From assembly GCF_030689305.1 (NCBI RefSeq), contig NZ_JAUYVM010000009.1, positions 1 through 64,000 of the forward strand: 64,000 bases of DNA. Reading direction: 5' to 3'. Positions 15,929-24,003 of this stretch are shown piece after piece; positions within the stretch are counted from its first letter, which is position 1; every line of letters starts with the position of its first letter. Origin of the DNA: Vibrio penaeicida (GTDB lineage Bacteria; Pseudomonadota; Gammaproteobacteria; Enterobacterales; Vibrionaceae). The position numbers were made by a program, and so were the translations under genes. Below the pieces are notes generated by a model. The model was not told where the DNA came from, did no database searches, and worked only from the letters and a program-made list of their open reading frames with translations.

Positions 15929-17026
15929 ATGAAACGTAGAATCTTATTAGTTATAGGGGTAATAGTTATGGCAACTGCTGGCATTACAATCATGTCGTCG
16001 AGTAATGAAGATGGAAAATTTGTAAATACGGATACTCGCTATGAAACAGATTCTTCGAACATTTGGCAAATCACCAAAGCGTACGTAAAAGCGAATCGAA
16101 TTACGCCTATGCCAACTACAGCAATTCCTGTATTACCAGTCACACCAGAACAGCTCAGTGCATCGCATGATGCTATGTACAGGTTGGGTCACTCGACAAT
16201 TTTGATGAGGTTAAATGGCAAGTTGATTTTAACCGACCCAGTGTTAAGCGAACGCGCATCACCAGTGCAATGGGCGGGTCCTAAGCGCTTCCACGAAAGC
16301 CCTATTAGTGGTGAAGACTTACCTGAAATTGAAGTGGTTGTGATAAGCCATGACCATTACGATCACTTAGACAAAGACGCGATCAAACTGTTAGACAGTA
16401 AGGTAAAGCGTTTTCTGGCTCCTCTAAAAGTGGGTCAGAGAATGATTGAATGGGGAGTTAACCCAGATAAAGTGATTGAAATGGACTGGTGGGATGAATA
16501 CACCGTTGAAGGCATTAAATTTGTGGCAACGCCATCACAACACTTTTCAGGAAGAGGGTTGTTTGACCGCGATAAAACACTGTGGGCGAGTTGGGTGATT
16601 CAAAGTGAAACACGCAATCTATTCTTTAGTGGAGACAGTGGCTACTTCAACGGCTTTAAACAGATCGGTGAAAAGTACGGACCGTTTGATGTCACCATGG
16701 TTGAAACGGGTGCGTATAACGAACTTTGGAGCGATATCCATATGATGCCAGAAGGGAGCATGCAAGCTCACCTAGATTTGAAAGGTCACTATATGATGCC
16801 CATCCACAATGGCACCTTTGATCTGTCACTCCATGATTGGTACGAACCGTTTGAACGTGTATTAGACTTGGCAACGCAAAATGATGTGACGCTTCTAACA
16901 CCAAAATTCGGACAAGAGATTGCGCTAGATAACGTACCGACCACGCCGCATTGGTGGCGAGAAGTAGAAGCAGAAAAACACTGGGATGAAGGTGAAGTGG
17001 CGAAAAACACATTAAGTTTCAATTAA
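15929..17026 (+). CDS. Membrane-anchored MBL-fold metallo-hydrolase (NAPE-PLD/UlaG-like)
   Basis: A 365-residue protein. A hydrophobic N-terminal signal or anchor (about residues 4-23) is followed by a metallo-beta-lactamase domain. Zinc motifs are visible: RLGHSTILMRLNGKLILTDP, ISHDHYDHLDKDAI (the HxHxDH-type motif), FFSGDSGY, and the distal HNGTFDLSLHDWYEP. The arrangement fits the NAPE-hydrolysing phospholipase D-like branch, often acting on lipids in the envelope. The actual substrate is not readable. It is divergent from a TetR gene that probably represses it. Confidence 0.8.
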   Translation: MKRRILLVIGVIVMATAGITIMSSSNEDGKFVNTDTRYETDSSNIWQITKAYVKANRITPMPTTAIPVLPVTPEQLSASHDAMYRLGHSTILMRLNGKLILTDPVLSERASPVQWAGPKRFHESPISGEDLPEIEVVVISHDHYDHLDKDAIKLLDSKVKRFLAPLKVGQRMIEWGVNPDKVIEMDWWDEYTVEGIKFVATPSQHFSGRGLFDRDKTLWASWVIQSETRNLFFSGDSGYFNGFKQIGEKYGPFDVTMVETGAYNELWSDIHMMPEGSMQAHLDLKGHYMMPIHNGTFDLSLHDWYEPFERVLDLATQNDVTLLTPKFGQEIALDNVPTTPHWWREVEAEKHWDEGEVAKNTLSFN

Positions 17027-17084
17027 TTTTGGTCTATTGAGTCTTAATTAGGTTTTACCAAAATAGTATCCTTGTTGCGTATGT

Positions 17085-17114
17085 GTACCCAAGCGTCTTG
17101 AGGCGCTGGGTATA
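17085..17114. repeat. Short degenerate hairpin of the TATACCC repeat family
   Basis: GTACCCAAGCGTCTTGAGG followed by CGCTGGGTATA: a 30-base inverted structure made of the outer ends of the long repeat. It is located between the metallo-hydrolase and the next small gene. Confidence 0.5.
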
Positions 17115-17154
17115 AGCATTGCTAACGCATCCATTGAAAAACAAGGAGGTTATT

Positions 17155-17412
17155 ATGATGGACCAGATGGCGATTTCGAGTTACTTAGGGTGGTTTCTAG
17201 CGTTATTGTTCGGTTACCCATTTGTGCTCGTAGGTTTACAATTAGCCGTGTATGAAGAACAAACACGAAAGCGTGTAACATTCTGGTTTAACGTGGTATT
17301 TGCCGTCGTAATTTTGAGTGTCTTGGCATACCACATGCAAACTGAGATCGTCTATGGTGAGTCTTTGTTAGAAGCGTGGTACTCACTTAACCCAGAAGAC
17401 CGGCCTAAATAG
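17155..17412 (+). CDS. Small two-helix membrane protein
   Basis: An 85-residue protein. The ATG at 17155 (or the adjacent ATG at 17158) is correctly spaced from a strong AAGGAGG at 17143-17149. An upstream start at 17119 lies before that site and was rejected. There are two hydrophobic helices (about residues 8-30 and 42-62) and a polar C-terminus (SLNPEDRPK). I do not recognise the family. Confidence 0.6.
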   Translation: MMDQMAISSYLGWFLALLFGYPFVLVGLQLAVYEEQTRKRVTFWFNVVFAVVILSVLAYHMQTEIVYGESLLEAWYSLNPEDRPK

Positions 17413-17469
17413 TATCAGCTATGAACTATAGAACATCTTTCTAGTCATAATTTTATCGCGAACTGAAGT

Positions 17470-17778
17470 CTATTCAATCGGTAATTCAGACAGGCACTTT
17501 CTACATAGGCAAGTGCCTGTTTTTGTTAACCCACTGGTGTCTCTTTTCTCTATATCGAAACACCAACAGTGTGAACCACCAGCACTGATTTCACAAAATG
17601 TAGAGCTGCCACACTGAGCACACTCGTGTGTGGTTTGTTGACCAGACAGCTTATCCGTCACATCCGATCGTTGTTGTTCCGATTTATCTTTCCAACCAAT
17701 AATTTCATCGATTGTTCTTAAACAGCCGCTGCAAATTCCAGCGTTATTTTTGCAGGCTGCGACACAGGGTGACTTCAT
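17470..17778 (-). CDS. DUF1289 plus cysteine-rich CWC domain protein
   Basis: A 102-residue protein with two small cysteine motifs. Residues 4-38 match DUF1289 (SPCVAACKN, ICSGCLRTIDEI, GWKDKS). Residues 50-97 match the CWC domain (CAQCGSSTFCEISAG, then CWCFDIEK and CLCRKCLSEL). Both domains probably bind metal. They are commonly separate small genes in proteobacteria, so this is a fusion. Its function is unknown. No partner gene is obvious. Confidence 0.75.
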   Translation of the reverse strand: MKSPCVAACKNNAGICSGCLRTIDEIIGWKDKSEQQRSDVTDKLSGQQTTHECAQCGSSTFCEISAGGSHCWCFDIEKRDTSGLTKTGTCLCRKCLSELPIE

Positions 17779-17836
17779 TTTGTATGCTCAGGACTTTATT
17801 TTGTACGCTCGAGGCTATCGGTTAAATGCTAAGAGC

Positions 17837-18102
17837 TATACCCAAGTAACCTCTAGATGCTTGGTTCAGCGAGAATTAACTGGCTTTCAGGCAAGGCACC
17901 GAGATGAAGATCTAGTCATTCTAAATCAAGAATCGGTAACGCAGTATGAAATCCAGTTAAACTCGCCCTTGGGAGCCCATATTCTGTCTCACTTCCTCGT
18001 TAAAGAACTTGGAAAGGACTTGTCATTCCACTGCGTTCTTTTCCTTGAATTGAAACAGAATATGAGGCTCTGAATCCAGTATCTTGAGGTCACTTGGGTA
18101 TA
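17837..18102. repeat. Long hairpin repeat, copy 2 (266 bases)
   Basis: Same orientation as copy 1, with ends TATACCCAAGTAACCTCTAGA and TCTTGAGGTCACTTGGGTATA. Interior blocks such as GAGAATTAACTGGCTTTCAG and CTTGGGAGCCCATATTCTGT are conserved with copies 1 and 3. It occupies most of the 450-base gap between the DUF1289 gene and the lipase foldase gene. Nothing else is seen in the gap. Confidence 0.87.
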
Positions 18103-18227
18103 TTGATTATTTACTCACGCCGCGATTATATACCGAGCGTTGGTTTGGTGCGAGGTCGATTCGGTTGTTTAACCTGTGTAAGTAATGCAATGCTTGGTCA
18201 GGGGCAGGCTAAATAGAGAGGAAAGGG

Positions 18228-19088
18228 CTATTTATCGTCGTGTATTCTTTCCAGTGCTTCCACACGTCGAATTTCTGTTTCGGAGAACGTCTGGCTTCTA
18301 AGCGAGGCTATCGATTGTTGTTTTTCTGATTTGTTGCTGGGTTTGCTATTAATGGCGTCGCGCTTGGCAAGATAATCCTTCATTCTTTTGTCGAACTGAG
18401 CTCTTTGAGAGTCTAACTTTGCTAATCGGTCAGCGGCTTCTTCCCCAACCAATTCAACTCGCGCTAAGTGCTTTTTTTGGTCGGAATAGCCATCGAGTGT
18501 ATTTAATCGTTGTACCAAGGCAGCATTCTTTTCGCTTCGTTGGATATAATCGGGTTGGCTGGCAAGGTATTGCTCCCATAGACGTTGGAAATCGGCTTCA
18601 CTTGAAGCTTGTTTTCGCAGTTTCAATTTCTCTAGTGCTATTTCGCGAATGAGGTTTTCGTCGGCAAAGTAATCTTGTTGTTCCTCTTCACTAAACAAGC
18701 TGTTTTGAACTTCTAAAACCTGCTGGTGAATCGCAAGTAATGCATCGTAATTCAGTTGCTCAAATTCCAAAGGCTCCAACTGGCTGAGGGCTTCTTTGTA
18801 AGCAATAAATTGATCAAATGAATCGCTGTTCACTTGGGTACTTGGGTCTAACGTTGAAAATTCAGTACTGCTTTGTTTTATCTCTTCTAATGGCTGTTCT
18901 CCCATTGTCGCCAAGAAGTAATCTATTACTTTACGGGATGATTCTTGATCAACTTCAGTACCTTGAAGTGAGCCAAATTTCTTGTTTACTGCATCGTTAC
19001 CCTCTCCTATATCTTGAGAAAGAAAAAAGACCGCCGCCAGACTCCCCGAGGCGATTATTATTGCGATGAATAAGGCGATCTTTTTCAT
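18228..19088 (-). CDS. lifO: Lipase-specific foldase (steric chaperone)
   Basis: A 286-residue protein with an N-terminal membrane anchor (about residues 4-23). A long, highly charged helical body with heptad-like Leu/Glu/Lys/Gln follows, as in LifO/LipB/Lif proteins that fold the partner lipase in the periplasm. Blocks such as FGSLQGTEVD (the R/G-S-L-x-G-T-x-x-D motif of foldases) and YFLATMGEQ are recognisable. It lies 53 bases downstream of the lipase gene on the same strand, the classic arrangement. Confidence 0.9.
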   Translation of the reverse strand: MKKIALFIAIIIASGSLAAVFFLSQDIGEGNDAVNKKFGSLQGTEVDQESSRKVIDYFLATMGEQPLEEIKQSSTEFSTLDPSTQVNSDSFDQFIAYKEALSQLEPLEFEQLNYDALLAIHQQVLEVQNSLFSEEEQQDYFADENLIREIALEKLKLRKQASSEADFQRLWEQYLASQPDYIQRSEKNAALVQRLNTLDGYSDQKKHLARVELVGEEAADRLAKLDSQRAQFDKRMKDYLAKRDAINSKPSNKSEKQQSIASLRSQTFSETEIRRVEALERIHDDK

Positions 19089-19141
19089 AATTAAGTACCT
19101 TTTTGCATTAGCGTTTACTTTCTTCTTATCAAGAGTACGAG

Positions 19142-20083
19142 TTACAGCCCTTGATTTTTCAATCTGTTCGCTTGTTGCCTATATACAGTAACAGGATCGG
19201 TTTCAAAGAGGTGATGAATACCCAGCAAACCGTTAACTTCATCTAGGTGGTTCATTCTGTAGTTGTCTCTGATAACGTAGCCCAAGCGGCTGCTGCAACG
19301 TCCGACTAGCCCATCGTTAGGTTCACTAAACGCTAACCCCAATACACCTAAAACCGCATCAGACGGATCCAAAACATTGGTTACCGTGGAAGTACCACTC
19401 CATGAATAGTAATAAACACCATTGCGTGCGCGTTTTTTACCTTGGCCACAGCGCGAAGTGGGTACGCCTTCAGGGTAATGCCTGTTAAATTTTAAAGAGC
19501 CTTTTGTGGTAAGCGATGCCAACGAACCCAATGGATCTTGTGGGAGCGATGTTCCGCCAGACAATGCACTAATTAGACCAGAAAGCCCTCTAGTAATTTT
19601 CACTGCCAGCGCTTCCGAAATAGAGCCTGGTGGCACTGTTCCTCTGACAATATCAGCTATAGTCGAGCCCTTATTGACGCCACCGACGCTGGTGACGGAA
19701 GCCACCATATCGGGGCGAACAGAGGCTACATAACGTGAGGTAGGGCTGCCGTGGCTATGCCCGATCAAGTTCACTTTTTGTGCGCCAGTTACGGCCAGAA
19801 TAGCTTCTACCTGCGACAAGAGTTGTTCGCCTCGTGCTTCTGAACTGTTGGTTGCAGAAACCTGTGCGACATAAACCTTTGCGCCACTTTTGGTCAACGC
19901 TTGAGGGACGCCGAAGAAGTAATCGACCCCCGCTAGTCTGTCGAATCCAAACAAGCCATGTACAAGGACGATAGGGTAGTGAGTTTGTGTATAACCGGAT
20001 TGGGTTGCCCCTCCGGCGCTAGCACCAGCCCAACTGAATGCGCTAGCGGAGAGCAATAGAGCGATTGTGAGTATCCTTTTCAC
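19142..20083 (-). CDS. lipA: Secreted triacylglycerol lipase
   Basis: A 313-residue enzyme of lipase family I. It has a signal peptide with cleavage near FSWAGA. The catalytic region includes the oxyanion stretch YPIVLVHGLFGFD, the nucleophile elbow GHSHG with Ser at about residue 110, and the C-terminal catalytic His in GLLGIHHLF. The acidic residue is likely the Asp in EPNDGLVGRCSSRLG. Two Cys residues (TSRCGQ and GRCSSR) could form the family's disulfide. It probably leaves the cell by the type II system after folding by the adjacent foldase. AGAGGAAAA precedes the start. Confidence 0.92.
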   Translation of the reverse strand: MKRILTIALLLSASAFSWAGASAGGATQSGYTQTHYPIVLVHGLFGFDRLAGVDYFFGVPQALTKSGAKVYVAQVSATNSSEARGEQLLSQVEAILAVTGAQKVNLIGHSHGSPTSRYVASVRPDMVASVTSVGGVNKGSTIADIVRGTVPPGSISEALAVKITRGLSGLISALSGGTSLPQDPLGSLASLTTKGSLKFNRHYPEGVPTSRCGQGKKRARNGVYYYSWSGTSTVTNVLDPSDAVLGVLGLAFSEPNDGLVGRCSSRLGYVIRDNYRMNHLDEVNGLLGIHHLFETDPVTVYRQQANRLKNQGL

Positions 20084-20330
20084 TTCGTTTTCCTCTACAA
20101 GTTAGACCTCGGATGAGTTAATAAAATGTATACAAATTGTTAATGAAAGTTTGTTTTAAAAATGAGAACTGTGAACGAGACTAAATTTTTGGGGAGTAGA
20201 AGTCGGAATATTTCAATGAGAGTGACAATACAAAAATAAATTTATAACAGTGAGTTATCTACTTACTTAAACATAATTGGGTAGATGTTCGCCAATAATT
20301 CGTGTTCGAAGATAGGAAAAATTGAGCTAA

Positions 20331-20378
20331 AAAATAAAAACCTACTGACAAGGTTGTGTTTGAAACATCACCAGTAGG
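20331..20378 (-). terminator. Terminator downstream of the arsenite/GST operon
   Basis: CCTACTG (20341-20347) and CAGTAGG (20372-20378) form the base of a hairpin with an inner stem. On the minus strand it is followed by a T-rich run (20331-20340). It ends the transcript coming from 20432. The rest of the 350-base gap to lipA (20084-20330) is AT-rich. I see no gene there, only a TGTATACA sequence at 20127-20134 that could be chance. Confidence 0.7.
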
Positions 20379-20431
20379 TTGAGAATGTGAACTCAGATTA
20401 GCGTTTATAGGTGGCTAGCAGCGTGACGCTC

Positions 20432-21235
20432 CTAGCAGCAGTTTGATGTTGAAGACGTGCATTCTGCTTTCTTAATACTGAAAGCGGGTTGGGCTAGGCA
20501 GCAATCGCTGTCTTGCGTGCAACATTCTGCTCCTTTGTCTTCGCAACAGTCTTCATTTGGGTTACAGCATACTTTTTTACCTAACTCTGTTTCATCAGAG
20601 AGATAAAACTGAGTGAACTTGTTCAGGAAGTCATCAGCGACAGACTTTTCTGCCAACCCCGTTTCCATAAGCGCTTTTTGCCACTTTTGTACTCGTGGCA
20701 GACCACTCAAAAAGTCAAAGCGCGTATGTTGTTTCACAATGTCGGCACGGTGCAACAGGGGCAACCATGCGATGTCTACGTTACTTAACTCTTTGCCATT
20801 GAAGAATGCACCATCAGATAATGCTTTCTCAGCAGATAGGAACTTCTCGGCTTTTTCAAACACCGAAATGAGTTTTGCACCACGTTCTTGCAGTGTTGAT
20901 TCGTCTTTGCTTCTCATTGTGCCGCATTGAGTCAGGTAGTGTTTCGTTGCTTGGTAGCTCCATGCACGATTAATAGCTTTTTGTTCTGGTGTTAATCTTG
21001 GTTGAAGTGGTGCCGCGATATCGTCGATGTACTCCGCTATCGCATCAGACTCAAACAGCGCTTGACCTGAATCTGTAACCAGCAAAGGGACTTGCCCATT
21101 AGGAGATAACTCTAGGAACCAGTCAGGCTTGTCTTTTAAGCTGATGTATTCGATCTCATAAGGTAATTTTTTCGCTTCTAAAAGCGCGGTAACACGTTGA
21201 ACAAACGGGCAAATAGTGAAGCTAATAATTTTCAT
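20432..21235 (-). CDS. Omega-like glutathione transferase with metallothionein-like tail
   Basis: A 267-residue protein. Residues 1-215 are a GST: a thioredoxin-like N-domain with a Cys nucleophile in TICPFVQR, the cis-Pro block GQVPLLV and ESDAIAEYI, then a helical C-domain. The CPF active site is that of Omega/glutaredoxin-like GSTs. Residues 220-267 form a tail with 11 cysteines, mostly as CC pairs at 223-224, 230-231, 238-239, 245-246 and 266-267, plus C259. Such a tail is absent from ordinary GSTs and looks suited to binding soft metals or As(III). It is the last gene of the arsenite-efflux operon. Confidence 0.85.
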   Translation of the reverse strand: MKIISFTICPFVQRVTALLEAKKLPYEIEYISLKDKPDWFLELSPNGQVPLLVTDSGQALFESDAIAEYIDDIAAPLQPRLTPEQKAINRAWSYQATKHYLTQCGTMRSKDESTLQERGAKLISVFEKAEKFLSAEKALSDGAFFNGKELSNVDIAWLPLLHRADIVKQHTRFDFLSGLPRVQKWQKALMETGLAEKSVADDFLNKFTQFYLSDETELGKKVCCNPNEDCCEDKGAECCTQDSDCCLAQPAFSIKKAECTSSTSNCC

Positions 21236-21344
21236 ATTGTTGACTCTTTTCTGATTGGTGGGTCGAGAGGCCCTAAACTTGTATATCTAAGACGAACAGG
21301 TTTCAGAAAAGACGAAAAAAAGACGATTTTTTTAGAAAATTAAA

Positions 21345-21890
21345 TTAGCAACTCTTACAACCCTTTGATTTTGAATCACAATCGACTAGACCCCCTTGTT
21401 TGTTCAATGTGAGGTGACAGCAATCTTCAAATTGTTTCCTGAGTTCTTGGCGTGCTTTCGACACTCGTGACTTTAATGTGGAATAACTGAGGTTTTTCGA
21501 AAGAGCGACCGCTTTTTGAGATTCTTGCTCAATGTCTACCGCCCAAATTAATTGGGCACTTTGCTCGGGTAAATTTTGTATAAATGGTAACAAGCACTTG
21601 GAGAACTCTTTTTGCATTTGGTCTGTATATTGTTCATACCAAAGATCTTTTTCTTCTACTGCTGACTGGCGCTTTGAGCGGCGGTAGAAATCCATAATGG
21701 CATTATTGGCAATTTGAAATAGCCAAGACTTTAAGCTGTCCCAGTTTTGGACTTTATCCAAATTCTCATGCGTTTTAATCAGCACATCCTGCAAGATATC
21801 ATCGACATCATCAGGGTTACGTACTCTGGAATGCAAAAAGGCTTTTAACCCTTGCTGATATTCGCTCCAAATCGTTTCTATATTCTTCAT
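21345..21890 (-). CDS. ECF sigma factor, SigZ-like, with cysteine-rich tail
   Basis: A 181-residue sigma-70-family factor. Region 2 is at about residues 8-75 (the DVDDILQDVLIKTHENLD and LKSWLFQIANNAIMDFYRR elements). Region 4 is at about 95-150 (ending YSTLKSRVSKARQELRKQF). After region 4 comes a short tail with Cys at 157, 158, 171, 178 and 181 (ending CKSC). No anti-sigma gene is adjacent, so the tail itself may sense thiol-reactive metal. It lies between the arsenite permease and the Cys-tailed GST on the same strand, with gaps of 39 and 109 bases. I recall SigZ-group factors with C-terminal cysteines, but the operon context is unfamiliar. Confidence 0.82.
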   Translation of the reverse strand: MKNIETIWSEYQQGLKAFLHSRVRNPDDVDDILQDVLIKTHENLDKVQNWDSLKSWLFQIANNAIMDFYRRSKRQSAVEEKDLWYEQYTDQMQKEFSKCLLPFIQNLPEQSAQLIWAVDIEQESQKAVALSKNLSYSTLKSRVSKARQELRKQFEDCCHLTLNKQGGLVDCDSKSKGCKSC

Positions 21891-21929
21891 TTCAGTATTC
21901 GCATTTTGAATGCCTAAAGCTAACAGCCT

Positions 21930-22952
21930 TTAGTTTTCGTGCACGGGCTCAAAGTCATTTTTTGTTCTGTTCGCAAATGCAACCAAAGAGAGCATAACGG
22001 GCACTTCGACCAATACACCCACGATAGTGGCTAATGCTGCACCCGAATGAACGCCAAACAAACTGATGGCAACGGCAACGGCCAACTCAAAAAAGTTTGA
22101 TGCTCCAATCATTGCACCTGGCGCTGCAACACAGTGTGGCTGACGCGTCTTCTTCATCCAGTAATACGCAAGAGCAAAGATAAGATACGTTTGAATGAGT
22201 AAAGGGACAGAGATGAATAGGATGTCTACTGGATTACTTAAAATGGTGTTCGCTTGGAAACCAAACAGCAAAATAACGGTGCCGACTAAACCTAAAATTG
22301 ATAAAGGTTTAATGGCTTTGCCAAGCTTATCCACTTTGATTGGGTTTTTGAGCACTTTTCGGGTCACTACACCCGCGACCAATGGCACAACGACGAAGAG
22401 AGAAACAGAAAGCAGAAGCGTGTCCCAAGGCACCGTTATGTCTGTCATGCCTAGAAGAAGAGCAGTAATCGGTGCGAAAGCGACGACCATAATGATGTCG
22501 TTAATCGCGACTTGGACAATGGTGTAATTCGCATCCCCCTTGGTTAGTTGGCTCCAAACAAAAACCATGGCTGTGCAGGGGGCGACGCCAAGCAAGATCA
22601 TACCTGCGATGTATTGTTCTGCTAAATCCGAAACAATCCAGTTCCCGAAGATATAGCGCATGAAAACAACGGCAAGTAACGCCATAGTAAAAGGTTTGAT
22701 TAACCAGTTAATGACAATGGTGATCAACAACCCTTTTGGTCTTTTATGAACACTTTTGACTGAAGTGAAATCGATTTGCATCATCATTGGGTAGATCATT
22801 AGCCAAATGAGAACAGCAATAACCAAATTAATTTGTGCATACTGCATAGCGGCGAGATACGAGAAAAGCTCTGGGAATACGTACCCACTCACTATGCCCA
22901 GAATCATTCCTAGACCAACCCAAACACTTAAAAATCTCTCGAAAATTCCCAT
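21930..22952 (-). CDS. acr3: ACR3-type arsenite efflux permease
   Basis: A 340-residue inner-membrane protein with about ten hydrophobic helices. Hallmarks of the ACR3/BASS fold are visible: GVAPCTAMVFVWSQLTKGD with the conserved Cys needed for arsenite transport, NDIIMVVAF, and the second crossing segment AAPGAMIGASNFFELAVAV. It exports As(III), driven by the proton gradient. It is the first gene of the operon with the SigZ-like factor and the Cys-tailed GST. No arsR, arsC or arsH is present in the window. A strong promoter with an overlapping palindrome lies upstream (23099-23144). Confidence 0.93.
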   Translation of the reverse strand: MGIFERFLSVWVGLGMILGIVSGYVFPELFSYLAAMQYAQINLVIAVLIWLMIYPMMMQIDFTSVKSVHKRPKGLLITIVINWLIKPFTMALLAVVFMRYIFGNWIVSDLAEQYIAGMILLGVAPCTAMVFVWSQLTKGDANYTIVQVAINDIIMVVAFAPITALLLGMTDITVPWDTLLLSVSLFVVVPLVAGVVTRKVLKNPIKVDKLGKAIKPLSILGLVGTVILLFGFQANTILSNPVDILFISVPLLIQTYLIFALAYYWMKKTRQPHCVAAPGAMIGASNFFELAVAVAISLFGVHSGAALATIVGVLVEVPVMLSLVAFANRTKNDFEPVHEN

Positions 22953-23098
22953 GGTGAATCACTCTTCTTTAGATAAAACAGACGCGTATTTGCGTTTTAC
23001 TACGCAGGCTTAACGTTAGACGAACTAAATGACAATTTGATGGTGTCTGGGGACATCTCAACATGCATCAGTATGGCATCTACTCATTAGTTAAAATT

Positions 23099-23144
23099 GC
23101 ATATATGTATATCCATATATTATGCTTATCATATTGCTTGTCAA
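23099..23144 (-). promoter_or_regulatory. Promoter and overlapping operator of the arsenite operon
   Basis: On the minus strand a consensus-like TTGACA (23139-23144) and TAATAT (23117-23122) are separated by 16 bases. Over and just downstream of the -10 lies an inverted pair GCATATATG (23099-23107) and CATATAT (23114-23120, continuing to TATGC). This AT-rich palindrome over the -10 is where an ArsR-type repressor would bind, yet no such gene is nearby. Confidence 0.6.
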
Positions 23145-23419
23145 ACTTTAAATGATGACGTGATGATGTCGTATGCTACTTGACGATAAGTTTGTATTTT
23201 TCGGTATTTTGAAAGGAGATCTGCCTTGAAGGTGTATTTCTTCTTCCTTGTCATAAAAGATTAATAATTTTTAATAAGTTAGCGTGAGTCTATAAGCAAT
23301 AAGGATTTTTTGGCAATAGAGGTCTGCTCATGCGGGTCTCATCGGTATGAGTACATTTGCAAAATAACGATATTGTAATTACATTGAAATCATCTTGTAA
23401 TATTTAAATGGGTGGGAAA

Positions 23420-23521
23420 ATGCAGCATCAAGAAATGATCCAACATTCACATTTTGGCGTGATCAGCCGAACCGTTCTGTTTTCACTCATATCTGTCATC
23501 GGTGTTTTGACGCTTATATGA
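23420..23521 (+). CDS. Putative 33-residue small membrane protein
   Basis: A short frame starting ATG at 23420 encodes 33 residues: a His-rich N-terminus (MQHQEMIQHSHFG) followed by one hydrophobic segment (TVLFSLISVIGVLTLI) ending at TGA. A strong plus-strand terminator follows at 23560. GGTGGGA lies just upstream as a possible ribosome site. The terminator implies a plus-strand transcript here and no other gene could explain it. The remaining gap from 22953 holds only the arsenite promoter region. Confidence 0.4.
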   Translation: MQHQEMIQHSHFGVISRTVLFSLISVIGVLTLI

Positions 23522-23559
23522 GTTTAGAAGAAAATTGAAATGAGTTTAGAAGAGAAATA

Positions 23560-23596
23560 AACCCCAGACTTCGATATCGAGCTCTGGGTTTTTTTA
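23560..23596 (+). terminator. Strong intrinsic terminator in the 23 kb gap
   Basis: AACCCCAGACTTCGATATCGA pairs with the following GCTCTGGGTT (one bulged C), with an inner palindrome TCGATATCGA and a T7 run. It is oriented for a plus-strand transcript ending here and also separates the minus-strand gene at 23627. Confidence 0.75.
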
Positions 23597-23626
23597 TTGC
23601 CTGCTACTTTGAATACCGCATACGCA

Positions 23627-23854
23627 TTAAGCCCAGTAGTTATTTGCAGCGGCAACCGTTTGAAAGTTTATTGCAATAACTTGAGAGGCGGCGATTAAGT
23701 TCTCGGCGTTGTCAGCGTAGACAGGTCGGATCTTTTCTCTCACTTCTTCGGACGGTTGCGTGTACTTAACCCCCATCCTCGACATTTTTATTGCAAGTTG
23801 GTAGCCATCTTCAGGCGTACTCGTTTTTAATGTCGCTAACCATTTATCACTCAT
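23627..23854 (-). CDS. 75-residue hypothetical protein divergent from a MarR regulator
   Basis: Starting at the ATG at 23854 (with AGGAAG upstream) gives a 75-residue soluble protein, containing TPEDGYQLAIKMSRMGVKYTQP and an Ala-rich C-terminus. A start at 23920 would cover the direct repeats of the divergent promoter. I do not recognise the family. Its position makes it the probable target of the MarR-family regulator. No Ohr or other peroxidase gene is adjacent. Confidence 0.55.
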   Translation of the reverse strand: MSDKWLATLKTSTPEDGYQLAIKMSRMGVKYTQPSEEVREKIRPVYADNAENLIAASQVIAINFQTVAAANNYWA

Positions 23855-23904
23855 CACTTCTTCCTTTTTGTATTCATTTTGCTCGTTTACTATATTGTTA
23901 GTGC

Positions 23905-23948
23905 GCGAATAGTTTGTCAACTAATAATAAGTTTGCGAATATTTTGTC
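23905..23948. promoter_or_regulatory. Direct repeats in the MarR divergent promoter
   Basis: GCGAATAGTTTGTC (23905-23918) and GCGAATATTTTGTC (23935-23948) match at 13 of 14 positions and start exactly 30 bases apart, about three helical turns. They lie between the 75-residue gene and the MarR gene, as expected for regulator sites. Confidence 0.55.
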
Positions 23949-24003
23949 TATGATAGTGCGCATGCGTATAATGATGGCTACGAATGAATACTTGGAGAAT
24001 CGG

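Noticed and set aside
17750..18073. A 107-codon reading frame overlapping copy 2 of the long hairpin repeat
   Set aside because: It is repeat sequence read through by chance. The equivalent frame is not kept in copies 1 and 3.
20127..20134. TGTATACA upstream of lipA as another GntR operator
   Set aside because: It lacks the TTGT and ACAA arms of the urate-island sites, lies in an AT-rich gap, and no functional link to purines exists there.
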